Assembly (NCBI GenBank): GCA_023078685.1
Contig: JALGAS010000002.1
Coordinates: forward strand, 1,116,001-1,180,000
Length of the DNA: 64,000 bases
Direction of reading: 5' to 3'
Source of the DNA: Neopestalotiopsis rosae
Lineage: Eukaryota; Ascomycota; Sordariomycetes; Amphisphaeriales; Sporocadaceae
Shown here in pieces: positions 36,983 to 49,800 of the stretch. The translations under genes and the position numbers were made by a program. The notes under the pieces are model-generated. The model saw only the letters and a list, made by a program, of their open reading frames with translations, was not told where the DNA came from and searched no databases. Positions within the stretch are counted from its first letter, which is position 1, and each line of letters opens with the position of its first letter.

Positions 36983-38254
36983 TTACAACTCTCCGACACT
37001 TTGCTCGCTTTCCAGCTTGACAAAGTCAGTGAACCCAAGTTCATACACGAGACCCAATGTCATGCGCGCATGCTGCAGCATGTGGTCAAATGAAAGGTAC
37101 TCGATCAAATCGTCTGTGCCGTGGATGTGATCGTCTGAGTCCTTGAATTCAGACTCAATCACAAAAGCCGAAGGGTATCCAGCCTTGGAGGCCGAAGCGT
37201 GATCGGAGCAAGCGTATCCACACTTTGTCTCGACCCATGGAATCTCGCAGTATGCCTCAATGACCTTCTTGATAAAGGCGGTCAAACCAGAATCAACAAA
37301 GTCCATAATCACACCAACGCTTTCAGGCTTGCCAGCACTGATTGTGCGCTGCACGAAGCCAGTCATATCCTGTTGCAACATGGCCTTGACCACACGGCCA
37401 GTCTTCTCGTACTCCTTGAAGATTGCTTGGGAACCAAGAAGTCCGCCCTCCTCGGCCGAGTACCATTGGAATTCAATCGTGTTGGGCGCCTTGCCCTGAA
37501 TGACATCGGGAGACTGCAGGAGCACACGGAACGCTTCCAAAATTGTGACTGTGCCACTGCCATCATCATCGGCGCCAGGGGCGGGGAGGATGGAAGGGAG
37601 CCAAAGGTTGATGGAGTCCTGGTGAGCGCCAATAACTACAGTGTTCTCTGATTTGCCAGGAATGGTGGCAATGATCGAGTTTTGCCCCCATGGGTGCTTA
37701 AAGTGCTCTGCGCGAACACCATATGCATCAGCACCAGCATCCTTGATGGTTTCCTGGACTTGCTTGAGCAGCCATTCGGACGACTGTCGGCCGTAATCAG
37801 ACTTGTAGTATCGGGTTCGGAAGCCAGTGAAGGTTTCGAGATGGTCCTTCATGTTGGACTTGGTGAGGTTCTTTAGTAGAGGCGTGATCTCCGACTCGAG
37901 CTGGACTTTGGATGGAAAGACGGGCTTTGCGTTTGTCTTGACGTGGTAGGATCCGAGGTCGCCATGTTCGGTAATGTCCATGAACTGCTGGCCATTCTAG
38001 ATGCGGTCGGCGGTTAGAGATGGAACCAAAGTGACTTTACATTATAAGAATGCAATGCTTACTCGACGGAGTTCCCATTTCTCCTCCTCTGTAACCCATT
38101 TGGTCTCTCCAGGAGACAGCTCAACCAGGAACTTCTCGGCCGCATCACCGAGGAGCTCGTCTGGGTAAGGAATCACATGGGTGGCCTCGGTGGCCTCGAT
38201 GAAGCGGGCGCTTGCTACTGCCGGCAGCAGGAGGGCCAAAAGTGAGGATTTCAT
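36983..38254 (-). CDS. Secreted leucine aminopeptidase, peptidase family M28
   Basis: Two exons (38254-38063, 37996-36983; 66-base intron) encode about 401 residues. There is a signal peptide ([16 protein letters not shown]), then a propeptide of about 75 residues, then the M28E catalytic domain. The two-zinc site is visible: His in VIGAHQDS, bridging Asp in PGADDDGSG, general-base and metal Glu in [11 protein letters not shown], Asp in LQQDMT, and His in [10 protein letters not shown] disulfide pair is likely in [13 protein letters not shown]. Two N-glycosylation sequons at most are seen. The enzyme removes N-terminal leucine and other hydrophobic residues from peptides outside the cell, a nutritional or host-degrading role. 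It matches the well-known fungal Lap1 type in length and motifs. Confidence 0.95.
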
Positions 38255-39467
38255 GATGCAAATAAGTCAAGACAAGAATGGCGATGATGTTGTTTGATGG
38301 TTGTAGAGAAGGGAAAGAGATTTGTTGTTGATGAACTCGGTCAAGATAGCTGAGCTCTGGTGAGGCGAAGCTGCGAAAGCACAGGCATCGAGTCAAGAGC
38401 ACGCGATAAGCTGCGACACATGACCGCCGTTGGTTGCCTGGGACAAGCGTCGCCAAGGTACTACAGCAGGGGACTGACCTGCCATTCTGGAGGAGAGAAG
38501 GAGGACCAATGACGTACCTGCGTCAGGGTCACATGGGTCAGTGCTGTACCTAGGTCAGGGCGCTAAGCTTATCGCTATCGGTCAGTACTGGCTTGAGCCA
38601 ATGTCAGTGCTGCCATAACCAATGTCTATCACCACCAAAAGTGCATATGTACTATGGACGTTGAACAGGTAATCTAGCACTGAGACTATTCGAGACAGAA
38701 ATGAATAGGTCTAAGGTTGATGGTTTTCCCCTGTCAAGATCGGCCCAAAGGTTGTTCTTTTAATCAATCAGGCCCGAGCTTTGAGTCATGCGTGTGCCGT
38801 GATCAATTATCCAAGGACCGCCTCGGTGCATGCACCATCATCGCTGCAAATTCTAGAGAACCAACACGAGTCCGATCTGAGGACTTCTTGATGGGTGGAC
38901 TGCGAGTATATCGAGGTTTGCCTAAGAATTCGGCCTGCTTCTTCTTTGCTCGAGAAGCCCTAAAGCAGGCTGCAGCAGTTTGCCACTATAGTAATGTTTT
39001 AAGCTTATATCCGTTAGAGTTATAGCGGCGCGGAATCACCACCAGCGCTGCTTGCTTACTAGGAGATCGACCAGACTGTTACGACTACTGCAGCCTCACC
39101 ACTATTACAGCCTCATTGTAGAACAAAATCAGCGTCAAACTGGGCTTCCTTCTATGATCACAGTAATTGAGAGAAGTCTTGGTAGGTATCGCTTGGCCTA
39201 CAAAATGAGACCCAGGGCTTCCAAGATGGAGATGGAATTGAGAGAGAACACCATCGAACATCATCACGTCGCATTACCACTCACGATACCGGAGCTTTAT
39301 AGGCGAGTCTTGCTACTCAGAAACCTTCTAGAAAGGAATATATTCTACAACAAGTCCCTCTGAATACTTCAGTTTGAAATCCGGCCCAAGTATAACCATT
39401 TCCTATATTTCCCTTTTCTTTCTTCGCTTCTTTGCCTCTAAGAACTCCGGTATCATTGTTCAGCATC
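38255..39467. promoter_or_regulatory. Divergent promoter region, aminopeptidase and KEP-like gene
   Basis: The 1.2 kb lie between two head-to-head start codons. No gene is supported. Several GGTCAG/GTCAGT repeats cluster at 38520-38615, but I cannot tie them to a regulator. Confidence 0.45.
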
Positions 39468-40475
39468 ATGCGTTTTGCCGCCGTTGCCTCTATTTCCTTA
39501 GCCGCCAGCGTCACTGCCAGTTCTGCACCAGCCCAAGCTCGCGCCGACTGCGCTGGTTCTCTTGGCTGCATTGCCGGTACCCAGTACTGCTCCTACAATG
39601 GACATCTGACCAACCTCCACATTGCTTGCGGCGACAACTGGGAGGGAGGTGACGATGGAGATGACGGTGACAACTGGAAGAGGGATGTCAAGACCCGTGC
39701 AGACTGTGCTGGATCCCTGGGTTGTATCGCTGGCACCCAGTATTGCTCTTACAATGGGAAACTGACGAATCTCCATATTGCCTGCGGCGACAATTGGGAG
39801 AATGAAGGGGACGACGGAGACGATGGTGGTGATAACTGGAAGCGTGGAAATGTAGCTGTTCGCGTTGACTGTCCTGGCTCTCTCGGCTGCATTGCCGGAA
39901 CCCAGTACTGCTCTTACAACAACGGATCACTGATCAGCCTGCACATTGCCTGCGGCGACAACTGGGAGGGCGGCGATGACGGTGATGACTGGAAGCGCGA
40001 GGTCCCCGCCGCCGCCCAGGAACAGAAGCGCTACACCTGCTCCGGCAGCATCGGCTGCGTCGCCGGCACCGAGTACTGCTCCTACGGCGACAACAACGGC
40101 TGGCACTGGGACAACATGGGTACGCCATGCAAGGAGGGCGACGCCCCCATCTACATGACCGACGACGACCACGACCCCGAGACCTCCTGGACCGGCACCG
40201 GCGCCCACACCCACACCACGCCCTCCACTACCAGCTGGACCACGGTGCTCGCCGCGCCCACCACCAGCGTCACCGTCATCACCACGACCCCGAGCGGCGC
40301 GAGCGCAGCCACCACTATCACCAGCGCCGCCGTCATTACCCCTACTGTCGTGGCGGCCGTGTCTGGAACTAGCACCAAGTCCACCTCGACTACCAGTGTT
40401 AGCAAGGCCGGCGCTCCTAGAGCTACTGCTGGAGTTGGCCTCTTGGCTGGTCTCGTCGTTGCAGCCATGCTATGA
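39468..40475 (+). CDS. Secreted Cys-rich repeat protein with Lys-Arg sites and GPI-like tail
   Basis: A single exon encodes 335 residues. The start at 39468 gives a signal peptide (RFAAVASISLAASVTAS). Four tandem Cys-rich units follow, of about 52-56 residues, each with the core GSLGCIAGTQYCSY and usually LHIACGDNWE; the fourth is divergent. Units 1-3 end in an acidic GDDGDD segment followed by WKR, and QKR precedes unit 4, so Lys-Arg sites separate each unit as expected for Kex2 cleavage in the Golgi. The remainder is Thr/Ser/His-rich, then a hydrophobic C-terminus (GVGLLAGLVVAAML) typical of GPI-anchor signals. This matches the general idea of kexin-processed repeat proteins, with release of small disulfide-bonded peptides. 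I recognise no named family; the processing and GPI anchor are inferred. Confidence 0.9.
   Translation: MRFAAVASISLAASVTASSAPAQARADCAGSLGCIAGTQYCSYNGHLTNLHIACGDNWEGGDDGDDGDNWKRDVKTRADCAGSLGCIAGTQYCSYNGKLTNLHIACGDNWENEGDDGDDGGDNWKRGNVAVRVDCPGSLGCIAGTQYCSYNNGSLISLHIACGDNWEGGDDGDDWKREVPAAAQEQKRYTCSGSIGCVAGTEYCSYGDNNGWHWDNMGTPCKEGDAPIYMTDDDHDPETSWTGTGAHTHTTPSTTSWTTVLAAPTTSVTVITTTPSGASAATTITSAAVITPTVVAAVSGTSTKSTSTTSVSKAGAPRATAGVGLLAGLVVAAML
39543..40145 (+). repeat. Four tandem Cys-rich coding repeats
   Basis: Units begin about 39543, 39699, 39864 and 40032 (156, 165 and 168 bases, then a divergent copy). The first two copies are nearly identical in protein and similar in DNA, suggesting recent duplication. 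The Lys-Arg codons are at 39678, 39841, 39993 and 40026. Confidence 0.88.
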
Positions 40476-40868
40476 TTTTGCGGTGCTCCGATTTAGGTGG
40501 ATATCTGACGAGAAAAGGCGATATAAAACGTACGCGAAATTTATGCAGTCACTCTTCGTGACAAGATTGCACTGGAGATTTGTTTGAACTGGCTGGCAAA
40601 GGGTAAGCTTGGCGTCGATGTGTATTTTGGGTTTCCTTGCTGTATTACGCGATAACGGGTGGGAGGTATACGGATACATAGATTCGGTTTATTCACAGTT
40701 GCATAAAATGTATCTCTTCATGCGAACTATCAAATGCTGATGAGTGATATTTGGTTTTCGAATTTCACCCCTTTCCACACAAGTATTAATCAGAGTATTC
40801 CTGACATGATTCCCAGATCAACTGGCCTGAATTCCTGGGAAGGCTCGCTCCAATGCAGTACCAGCCGT
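40476..40868. other. Convergent intergenic spacer
   Basis: The spacer separates the Cys-rich repeat gene and the MFS gene. Nothing beyond 3' untranslated regions is visible. Confidence 0.5.
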
Positions 40869-42735
40869 TCAAAGCGCCACAGCTCCTTCAGCGGCAGGTC
40901 GAAAAGGAGGTCCAACTACAGCCCCCTCCTCATCCCTCCCCATCAGCTCACCACGACCTCGTCTCTGATCCCGCTGATACATGTAAGCCACCACCGCCGT
41001 AATCACCCCCTGCGCCCCAAACATGACGGTAGTATACACAAAGCCCTTGTGAAACGCGGGGGCATCGACCTGCGGGTAAGTTAAGAGCGGCACCCAGGCA
41101 TTGAAAGCGTACCCCAGGGCATTCATGACGCCCAGGACCACGGCGCGCTCCTCGGCGTCGGCGCCGCAGATCTCGTTGGCCCAGCTCATGGCCAGGGGGC
41201 CGTAGGGGACCGAGGCGCGCTGCAGGAGGAAGGCGCACCACTTGAGGGCCCTCGGCACGTTCCAGACGGCCAGCGCCAGCGCCGCGAGGCCGCCCAGCAG
41301 CGTCGAGAGCGACATGACGCGCGCCCGCGAGCCGAGGGCGTCGGAGATCATGGCAAAGGTCACGGTCAGCACGAGCTGGATGGCGCTGGCGGCGGTGGGG
41401 ATGATGTTCTGTGCACGTTACTCCAGTCAGTCAGTCACGAAATCACTAGGTGTGGACTTTTATATCAGTTCTGACTCACAATCTGTGCTACCGTATGTCC
41501 AGTCGACTTGAGCCATAGAGACATTGGATTGACGCTGGACGAGGGTCCGAGATTGATAAAGATTATGTAGAGAATCGAAAGGAGATATATATGCCACCGT
41601 CCAAAAATACGTTTGACGGCAGACTTTCCCAGCTTGGCCCGTGGAGCCCGCCCAACGGCTGCCATTCGGTTTCGTGCCAGCTCTCGGTCCTATATATGCT
41701 GCGTTAAGAGCTGTTGGAAAATAATTTCTCATGCTTGGTGTACGCTTACATCTTTTTGTAAGTAAAACGCTCTAGTGTTCTCTGGTAGATCGGGTATGAT
41801 GAAATAGCCCGCCAGGCAAATGGGAAGACTAATAACGCCGTCCATGATCTGGTTCGTAAGTCAGCTCAAGATGGCTCAAAAGCCCCTACATGTGATACTG
41901 TTTGACTTACAAACAGCCACTTCCAACCCGGAAGCCCATTGACACCATTCAGTCCCGTATAAACACCCGCCTGCAGATATCCACTAAACATACTAGCCGC
42001 CGCCGAAGAAGCATGAAAGATGCAAGCCCGCTTCCCCAGCTCATTCGGCTTATACCAGCTGCCCAGAATCGTGTGCGCCGCGGGATAAAAGCTCGACTCG
42101 GCGAGCCCGATGAAGAAGCGAATGGCCACGACCTGGTTCGAGGACGTGGCCGCCGCGAGACAAAACGTCAGCAGGGTCCAGACGAGCTCGCACGAGGGGA
42201 CCCAGACCGAGGGCCGCACGCGCGTCAGGACCACCTGCGAGGGGATCTGGCCGGCGACGTAGCCCACGGTCCAGGCCGCGTCCACCAGGTTGATCTGGTT
42301 CCCCGCCATGGCCAGGTCCTCCTTCATGCCGCTCACAAAGGCGTTGGCCACGTTGCCCTGGTCTAGGTTCTTGATGAAGTAGCCAAAGGACAGCATGCTG
42401 ATGAGGTACGCGTCAAGCTTGCGGAGGAATGCGCGCTCGGCGGGGGTGCGCTCCGGGTCGTAGTCCCAAATGTATGACCACCACGGCACGGATTCCGTGG
42501 TGGCACTCGGGCCTCCTGGGCCGCTACTGACACTGTCGTGGCGAGATGAAGATTGTTCCAGAGTAGTCATCTCCTTTGTTGAAGATATATCTTCTGATTT
42601 CGACGCCATGGTAAGCAGCGGGGTCGTCTCTGACGACGACTGTTCTGTATCTGGCTCTCTAAAATCACGACCCCTTTGATTTCTTCTGGTATTATCTTGC
42701 GGCTCCGGGCCGGGCGAATGCTGTTTGGAGGACAT
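40869..42735 (-). CDS. MFS transporter, ACS family (Liz1/Fen2/Dal5-like)
   Basis: Four exons (42735-41911, 41848-41750, 41689-41480, 41408-40869) encode about 557 residues. A hydrophilic Ser-rich N-terminus of about 85 residues precedes the family motif WDYDPERTPAERAFLRKLD, then spans beginning SMLSFGYFIKNLDQGN, a signature of anion:cation symporters for pantothenate, nicotinate and allantoate. About 12 membrane segments are predicted from the hydrophobic runs. Family members import vitamins or small organic acids at the plasma membrane. It sits 1.1 kb from the 3' end of the polyketide synthase on the same strand, so it may belong to the cluster, but substrate and membership are inferred. The C-terminus is Gly/Arg-rich. 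All exon joins keep the frame and membrane topology. Confidence 0.9.
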
Positions 42736-43824
42736 TTGTCCCAGAATCTAGTCCCCGGCCGTCTCTATAAGCTCTCTGGCTGTTTATCGATGCGCCAAAT
42801 CGTACGAGTTGCTTGCGAGGGCTGGCAGATGGAATCACTTTTCCTTCATCCTCGCGTCTTGACAGCATATTCCTCGGCGCGGAGGTCTTTGTGACACCTG
42901 ACTGGCCCCCGTGTCGCCATATGCGGGATGACTGTCGCGATATGTTTGCGTGCCGGACCCCGATTGGCCCTTGGATTTATGTGTGATTTGAGACTATAAT
43001 GGCGCCATAGCTGGAAGCGGGCAGTGCAAACCGCCTCTCATGCTGATCATAAATTTGGGGAATCAGCCTGTTAATAGACGCTCCGGCTCATGTAATGAAA
43101 AGAGTTGTCATTCATCACCGATTTGCCTCATTTTGCAGCAGACATTGATGCAGTATGAATTTCTCAGGCCAAAGATCTCCTCAGGGACTGAAACAAGTAA
43201 ACTACTTAACCTTGATGATCTACATTCGATATTCAATATAGGTAAGGTTTGTCATGAAGTTCAAGATGATTAGGAAAACACAGACTGTGGCTTGCAGAAC
43301 CTTTGGAAATTGAGGAAAATCATGCACTTTCTGGGGAATTTGCATAATGCATTGGTCATATTTGCGTCTCTGAGGACCCCAAATTCTGTGTGGTCTATAG
43401 TATAGTCCAATGCAAGTCAGTGCAAACCCCACCAAAGGCTTCTGACTGATCGTATTGTTAACTTGCTAGGCAGTGTAATCAGCCAATTCAGAAATCATGG
43501 GAGACATGATTTTCTCAATCAGGCTTGTTTTGGTCTTCACCCAAAAGATCCAAGGCTGCATTCGCATTTTGAAATCATGAGAATACATGTGCTACTCGAA
43601 TCTTAAAATCGTCTTTGGACCCAAATTTGCATCAGAATTTGTACAAAAGAAATCTAAATGACCTCATGTCCATCTATCTGAGTTTGAAAATGCTGCTACA
43701 TCATGCCTGGTTATGCAAGTCCGAATCCAAAATGCATGAAACAAGGAGATGCTGTAGGTGAGAGCAAAACAAAATTCCGCCCTTCAACGCCAACTCAGCC
43801 TGCAACTCTCGTCTTCGTGAATAC
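42736..43824. other. Intergenic, AT-rich; MFS promoter and PKS 3' region
   Basis: No gene is supported. Base composition is visibly AT-richer than the flanking genes from about 43100 to 43750. A minus-strand frame of 71 codons at 43435-43220 is hydrophobic at one end but has no other support. Confidence 0.45.
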
Positions 43825-46800
43825 TCAAGACCGTTTTCCAATTTGTGATGATTTATCCACCAGCTCTCCCACGCCCTCAACTGTCCTACCACCCATAATT
43901 TCAAAAACTGGAATATCAGCCGCAAACTCCTTTGCGATCCAATTGCGCAGCTCGACCGCCACTAGCGAGTCGACTCCAAAGGCGTGCAGCGGCTTCTCCA
44001 AATCAACATCGTCGGCCTCGATCGCCAGCGCCCGCGCCAACTTTCGGGCCAGAGATTGCGCTGCTACCTTTGCTCGCTCCTCTGCCGTGGCAGCTTGTCG
44101 GTAGAGTAGAGCGAGATTATCGCCGCTTGCGTTCCCTTCGCTGCTGTTGACAGATGTTGCGAGCTGGCTGAAATGAGCAAAGAGGGGCCGATCCATGATT
44201 TCTGGAACCTCGAGTGATTGCGTTAGAAACTCGACTGGAGTGCGAAGACCCATTATGACCTGGCTGCTAATAGTAGTTGTACTCTCTTTCGGATCACAAC
44301 ATATGTCGAGAAGTGCAAGGAGTTCTTCTTCCTCGACTTGACCAAGACCACGCGAGCCGTCACTGAGATGATTCTTGAGTAGTTCAGACTCGGCTACGAC
44401 GCCAACATTGCGCATTACGCCCAAGTCAATAGATACCGTTCTCTGGCCCTGTCGAGAACGGTACTGGGCTAGCGAGTCTTGAAATGTGCAACCAGCGGCA
44501 TAATTAGCCTGGCCCGGGTTTCCAATGACACCTGAAACAGAGGATAAGAGTATCATCCAATCGAGATCAGGCATGAGGCTATGCAGATTCCACGAAGCGG
44601 AAACTTTCGAATGGATAGTACTGTTCCATTGGGCACTAGACATGTTCTCAAAAACAGCATCCTGGAACTATTCGTCAGAAATATCTATTGAAACAAGCAC
44701 AAGAGGCTACTCACGTTGAGAACCATTGCGGCATTGATGCATCCCCGAATTGGTGGCAGCGTCTTGCTCCATTTTTCGAGGCTTTGGGAAAGCGCGCTCT
44801 GTGAAACAACATCACACTCATGCGTCGTGACAGTGATTCCTTGCGCCCGTAGTTCACTCATGATGTGGACAGCTGCAGCCGACAGGACATCGGATCTTGT
44901 TGGGACAATGAGGTTTCTGGCACCTTTGGCGGCCATCCATCTAAGTATAGATCGACCGACACCGCCAAAGCCACCAACAACAAGATAAGACGCATTGTCA
45001 TTAGCCTTCCAGTCTCTGTGGGTTATCAAGCATTTCTAGACAGTGTCAGTCTGGCCGACCGGAAATCAAATTTCAAACGAGCAAGGGACGTACCTGGACC
45101 TCACTTGCTGGGTCAATGCGAATCACAACACGCCCCGAGTTCTTTCCGCTCTGAATGTAGCGGAATGCATCTTCCACAGACCCAACATCGTAGATATTCA
45201 GGGGCTTTGGATAATGTAATGTACCTTGCTCTGCCTCGGCCATTGTCTTGCGCAGTAGCTCTAGCGCCACTTCGGCCCTGTTCATCAGCAAGTGACGAAT
45301 ATCAACCGAAGCGAACATTGCGTTCTTCGCAAAGGGAAGCATCGGAAGCGACGAGTTGGTGTTGATGTCTGTCTTTCCGATCTCAATGAACCGTCCATAA
45401 GGAGCAATACACTCCCATGATGCCCTCAAGCCCTCGCCGACAAGTGAATTCACAACAACATCCACGCCATAACCATTCGTCATTCTCTTGATCGCTTTGG
45501 CGAACGTGGTGTTGATACTTCGACTGTAGAAAATATGGTCGGCCGGGATTCCATACAGATCCATGAGCGATTTCTTCTTGTTTTGATACCCGACTGTCAC
45601 AAACACCTCGGCGCCAATGCGTTGCGCAAGCTGGATACTTAGTTGGCCTGTCGCTCCTGACGCACCATGGATCAGCACCTTTTCCCCTTTGGCTAGTCTC
45701 GCGAGATCCACCAGACAATGCCAAGCTGTCATTCCCGGGTTGATGATTGCGCATGCTTCCTCAAAGGATACTGAAGGCGGAATTTTGACGACGGCCTGCT
45801 CTTGACCACGTGGATACATGCGCATACAATCTATTCTGCACATGACCACACGGTCTCCAGGACTTATAGACTTGCATCGAGAGCCGACTCTAGTCACGAT
45901 TCCAGCACAGTCAGAACCCAATTCAGGCTCGTCTAGCCGACCTAGCGCGCTGAAAACATCGCGAAAGTTGACAGCCCATGCTTTGGCGTCAATTTCAACA
46001 TCTAGAGGTCCAAGATGTTGATAGTACTCAATATCTTCCTTGAAGTGCATGGTTTCAAGCTGACCGCGGCTCCCGACATCCAACTTCAAGGGGGGGCCCG
46101 GAAGCCAAGTTGAAATCGATTTTTCTGGGCGGATCGATGAGAATAGATTGTGATTAAGAATTTGATCTTCAACAAGTCGACCGGTCAGGATCTGACCGTC
46201 TCGAACGACGTATTCGACGTCCATTGAGGCATTGCTAAACGCTGATTCAAACACGGAAGAAACTTTTGAAGCGCATTCGCCGGCAACTCTGTACATGCCG
46301 TCCAAAGAGAGGGCGACAATGCGTTTCTTGTTGAATTCGGAGCGTAGCGTGCGGAGGAAACCATCTTTGATGCCGCTGAAAGGTCTCGAGTTTGGGGTTG
46401 TGCCAGTGTCACTAGAAGCGACCCAGAGTATATTTTCAGCCCGTCGAATCAAATCTTTGAGCAGATTAAATGTCGACTCGGACATCTCAGACATCAACGA
46501 ATTGCTTAAATCAGCAAGAAAAATTACGCAGTCCGATGGGTTTATCGCTGTATTTTCCAGGCGAGTCATCGGCACGATGAGCGACCAGTGCCTAGAATCG
46601 GAGATACGACTTGCAACGTCATTTTGAAAGTCGTCTTCGCCGTCTGTCACCAATAAGACCCTCTGCTCTTCGCTTGGAATCTGAGGGGGTTGAATGACTG
46701 AAGACACTATGATACTGGCTTTGTGCGCGTCATGACTTTCTGAATCCTTGACAACCAAGTCATTACCAGAAAATCCATTTTCTAAGAGCATAATATCCCA

Positions 46801-49800
46801 CTCCGACTCTGTCATCAATGGAACAGACGCGCGCGACTTGTCTTCCCTAGACCACCAATTTGGTAGAATGCCAAAGCCAAAGTTGAGAGCAAAGGAATCG
46901 CGGACTGTATGTTCCAAGACGATGAGGTTGCCGGTTGCTTTCAGTATGCCTCGAAGATTCTGCAGAACGGCCGATACATCTTTGGTAGCATGGAGAAGGT
47001 CACCAGCTAAGACCAAATCAAAGTCTGCGGTCTTGAAACTTTGGGAGTCAAGGTCTTGTTCGAAGTCCAAGGTCTTGAAAATCATTCGATTCTCGTGCTT
47101 TGAGAAACGTTGGCGAGACAAATCAAAACGAGAACCAGATTTATCGGTGAAGACATATTCACAGAATGCAACACCTTGAGTATCCTCCTCAATTTGTTCG
47201 AGAATTGACAAAACAAGGTTGGTCATGAATCCTGAACCGGCGCCAATCTCGAGAATTCGTAGACCCGGGCTTTGATGTACCGCAAGCTGCAAAAATGAAC
47301 GTAGTCCACTGTTGAAGAAAGCACCCGTCAAGCCGTCGTAGAATGCATGCATCAGTCCAGACGAGACGATGAGCTCTGTAGCATCAATCTCACCTCGCAC
47401 AATCGATGCATAATTCTTAGCGATTTCAAGGAACATTTTCCACGACGACTGATTGTCAACCAGCTCTGAAAGAATGCCTAAAGACGCTTCCCAGCTGACG
47501 ATATTGATACCTTGGTCCTGCAGCTGTCGGACACGGTTTACAATCAAGGAAACGTATCTTTCCATGTAAGCCGGAGCTTTCGACCAATCTGTGCTGAGCA
47601 GTTGGTCCATGTTATGGTATGCAATTGATAACAGAAGCATGTCGAGATCGCATACTTCGCTTCCAATTGTGGGGGTGTCATCTGCTGCAGTATGACTATC
47701 GCTACAATGACGTTGCAGCTGGGTTTTGTTCAATAGAGATAACTTTGGTTGCCAGTCGACACGGTGAAATAGCTTCTTAGCGGTGTCGTGGCTGGGTACA
47801 TTGCTCGTAATGGGCAATAATTCGAACTGCTCGAAGTGACATAGCAGTGACCCATTATCTGACAAGATCTTGACAGAAGACTCGATACCAGAGCCGATAG
47901 GCTTGAGCTTAGAATGTGTCAATACTCGAATGATACGTGTGCTTGGATATTGCCAGCCGCTTGCCGATATCCAGGCATCACGGATCTTGTGCGGAATCGT
48001 AGTCGGCAACTCCCTTGACATTCCGCATGACGGTGCAACATAGCACACCTGACAAGCCGCATCAAACACAGCTGGATGAACAAGACCATCGCACGATTCA
48101 AGCGGAGGTCCTACGTCGACTTGTGCGATGGCGAGCTCGTCCCCATCCCAGCTGATTCCTCGGGCGATGGAGAATGCTTCACCGTACATAAGGCCCTGCC
48201 GACGGTGATGCTTGTAGAAGTCTGTTTCGTTGATAGCATTGATGGTCTTCTCTTTTGCATCCTCAAACTCTCTGGCGACTAGTTGCGCAGCTAAGTGAGA
48301 CTCTTGCGTCCCATCCACTTGATTTGGCGGCTCTTCATATTCAATGTGTATCGTGGATTTGAAGCACTCACTCCAATAGTCATCTTCGACTGTAAACAGT
48401 TTGACCTCGAAGCGGAGTGCAGTCTTCTCGTAGGGTTGTTGTAGTGGACGTAAATGTGTCAGGACTTCAGTGTCTTGATCAGGTCGTACCACGATAGGTT
48501 TCATGAAGACAGCCTCCTTGACGCGGTATCCGGCGATCGTTTGATGCGAATAAGCCATCTGTCTGACGGCTTCGAGGGCCATAGTCAGTGAACCGGTGGC
48601 TGGGAACAACATATTTTCACCAATGACATGGTCCTCAAGCCATGACATCTCTGGGATATTCAATATCTTCCGCCATCTTGGTTCTAGTGGATTCCAATCT
48701 GTAACACGCATTCCCAGAATCGATCGCGGAACAGCTTCACGGAAACGCCAGCTCCGACTTATCCTACTCTCCTGCCAATGAGACTGTGAATGGTTGAAAG
48801 GGTACTGTGGTGTATCGACGAGAAACATGGCTTTGTGAGTATCTGTGGCCTGTTGATTCGCGGCATTGACAGATACTGGATATCCTTGCACAAAGAGCTG
48901 GCCAACTACATCCAGGATAGTCTTCATTGGCGGCTCAAATTTGGACAGCACAGACAGGTATTTGAAGTCTTTTGCTCGTGTGGCTTCACCAACAGTGCTG
49001 ATTATCGGCCGCTTAAGCGCTGCATGGGGACCAATCTCCAGATAGTTGGACACTGTCTTTAAACCATCTGCCTTTGGAGCTGCCAAGGCTAGATATTGGA
49101 GGGCATCAGAAAACTGCACTGGAGATACGAGGTTATCCACCCAGTATTGGCCACGAGACAGGATATTCGACGAGATCTTCTGGCCCGTGACGGAAGAAAC
49201 CATGAGGATGCCACCTTCCGTGGCCCGGCCTTCGAGTGCATCTAACGAACAGAGGTACTCATCGGATATCTCCTTCATTGCAGGCGAGTGATAGGCGACG
49301 CCAGTGTTCAATTTGCGTGCAAATATCTCATCCTCTTCCAAGTACTTTTGTAACTCATTGAGCGCGGCATCGTTCCCAGAAAGGGTCACATTATGCGGGC
49401 TATTGATGCAGGCCACGGTGATTTCCGAGTCAAGACCAACTCTTTGAAGATAGGCGTCGATATCAGCTTCTGATACATTGACTGACATCATGCCGCCGGA
49501 TTGAGTGACTGACGTGACCAGCCTTTGTGCGAGTCTTCCTCTGTGAAAGGCGACCTTGCAGGCTGATTCCAGGGAAAGTGCACCAGTAGCGTAAGCTGCT
49601 GCGATTTCTCCAGATGAATGTCCGACGACAGCGTTTGGTGTAACACCAAAGTGCCGAAGAAGCTCAAAGAGAGCAATTTGAAGTGCAGTACATAGAGGTT
49701 GACTGATCTGGGGCGACTCGATTCTCTTAGAGCTTCTGATTTCATCTGTCCGAGTTCGAGTCAGCATCATTGGTCACTGGTCAGGACAGCAAAGTAGGAA

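Noticed and set aside
39468..40475. Dikaritin-type (ustiloxin-like) RiPP precursor
   Set aside because: The repeats are about 50 residues with four Cys each, not short core peptides, and no UstY-like (DUF3328) or tyrosinase gene is nearby.
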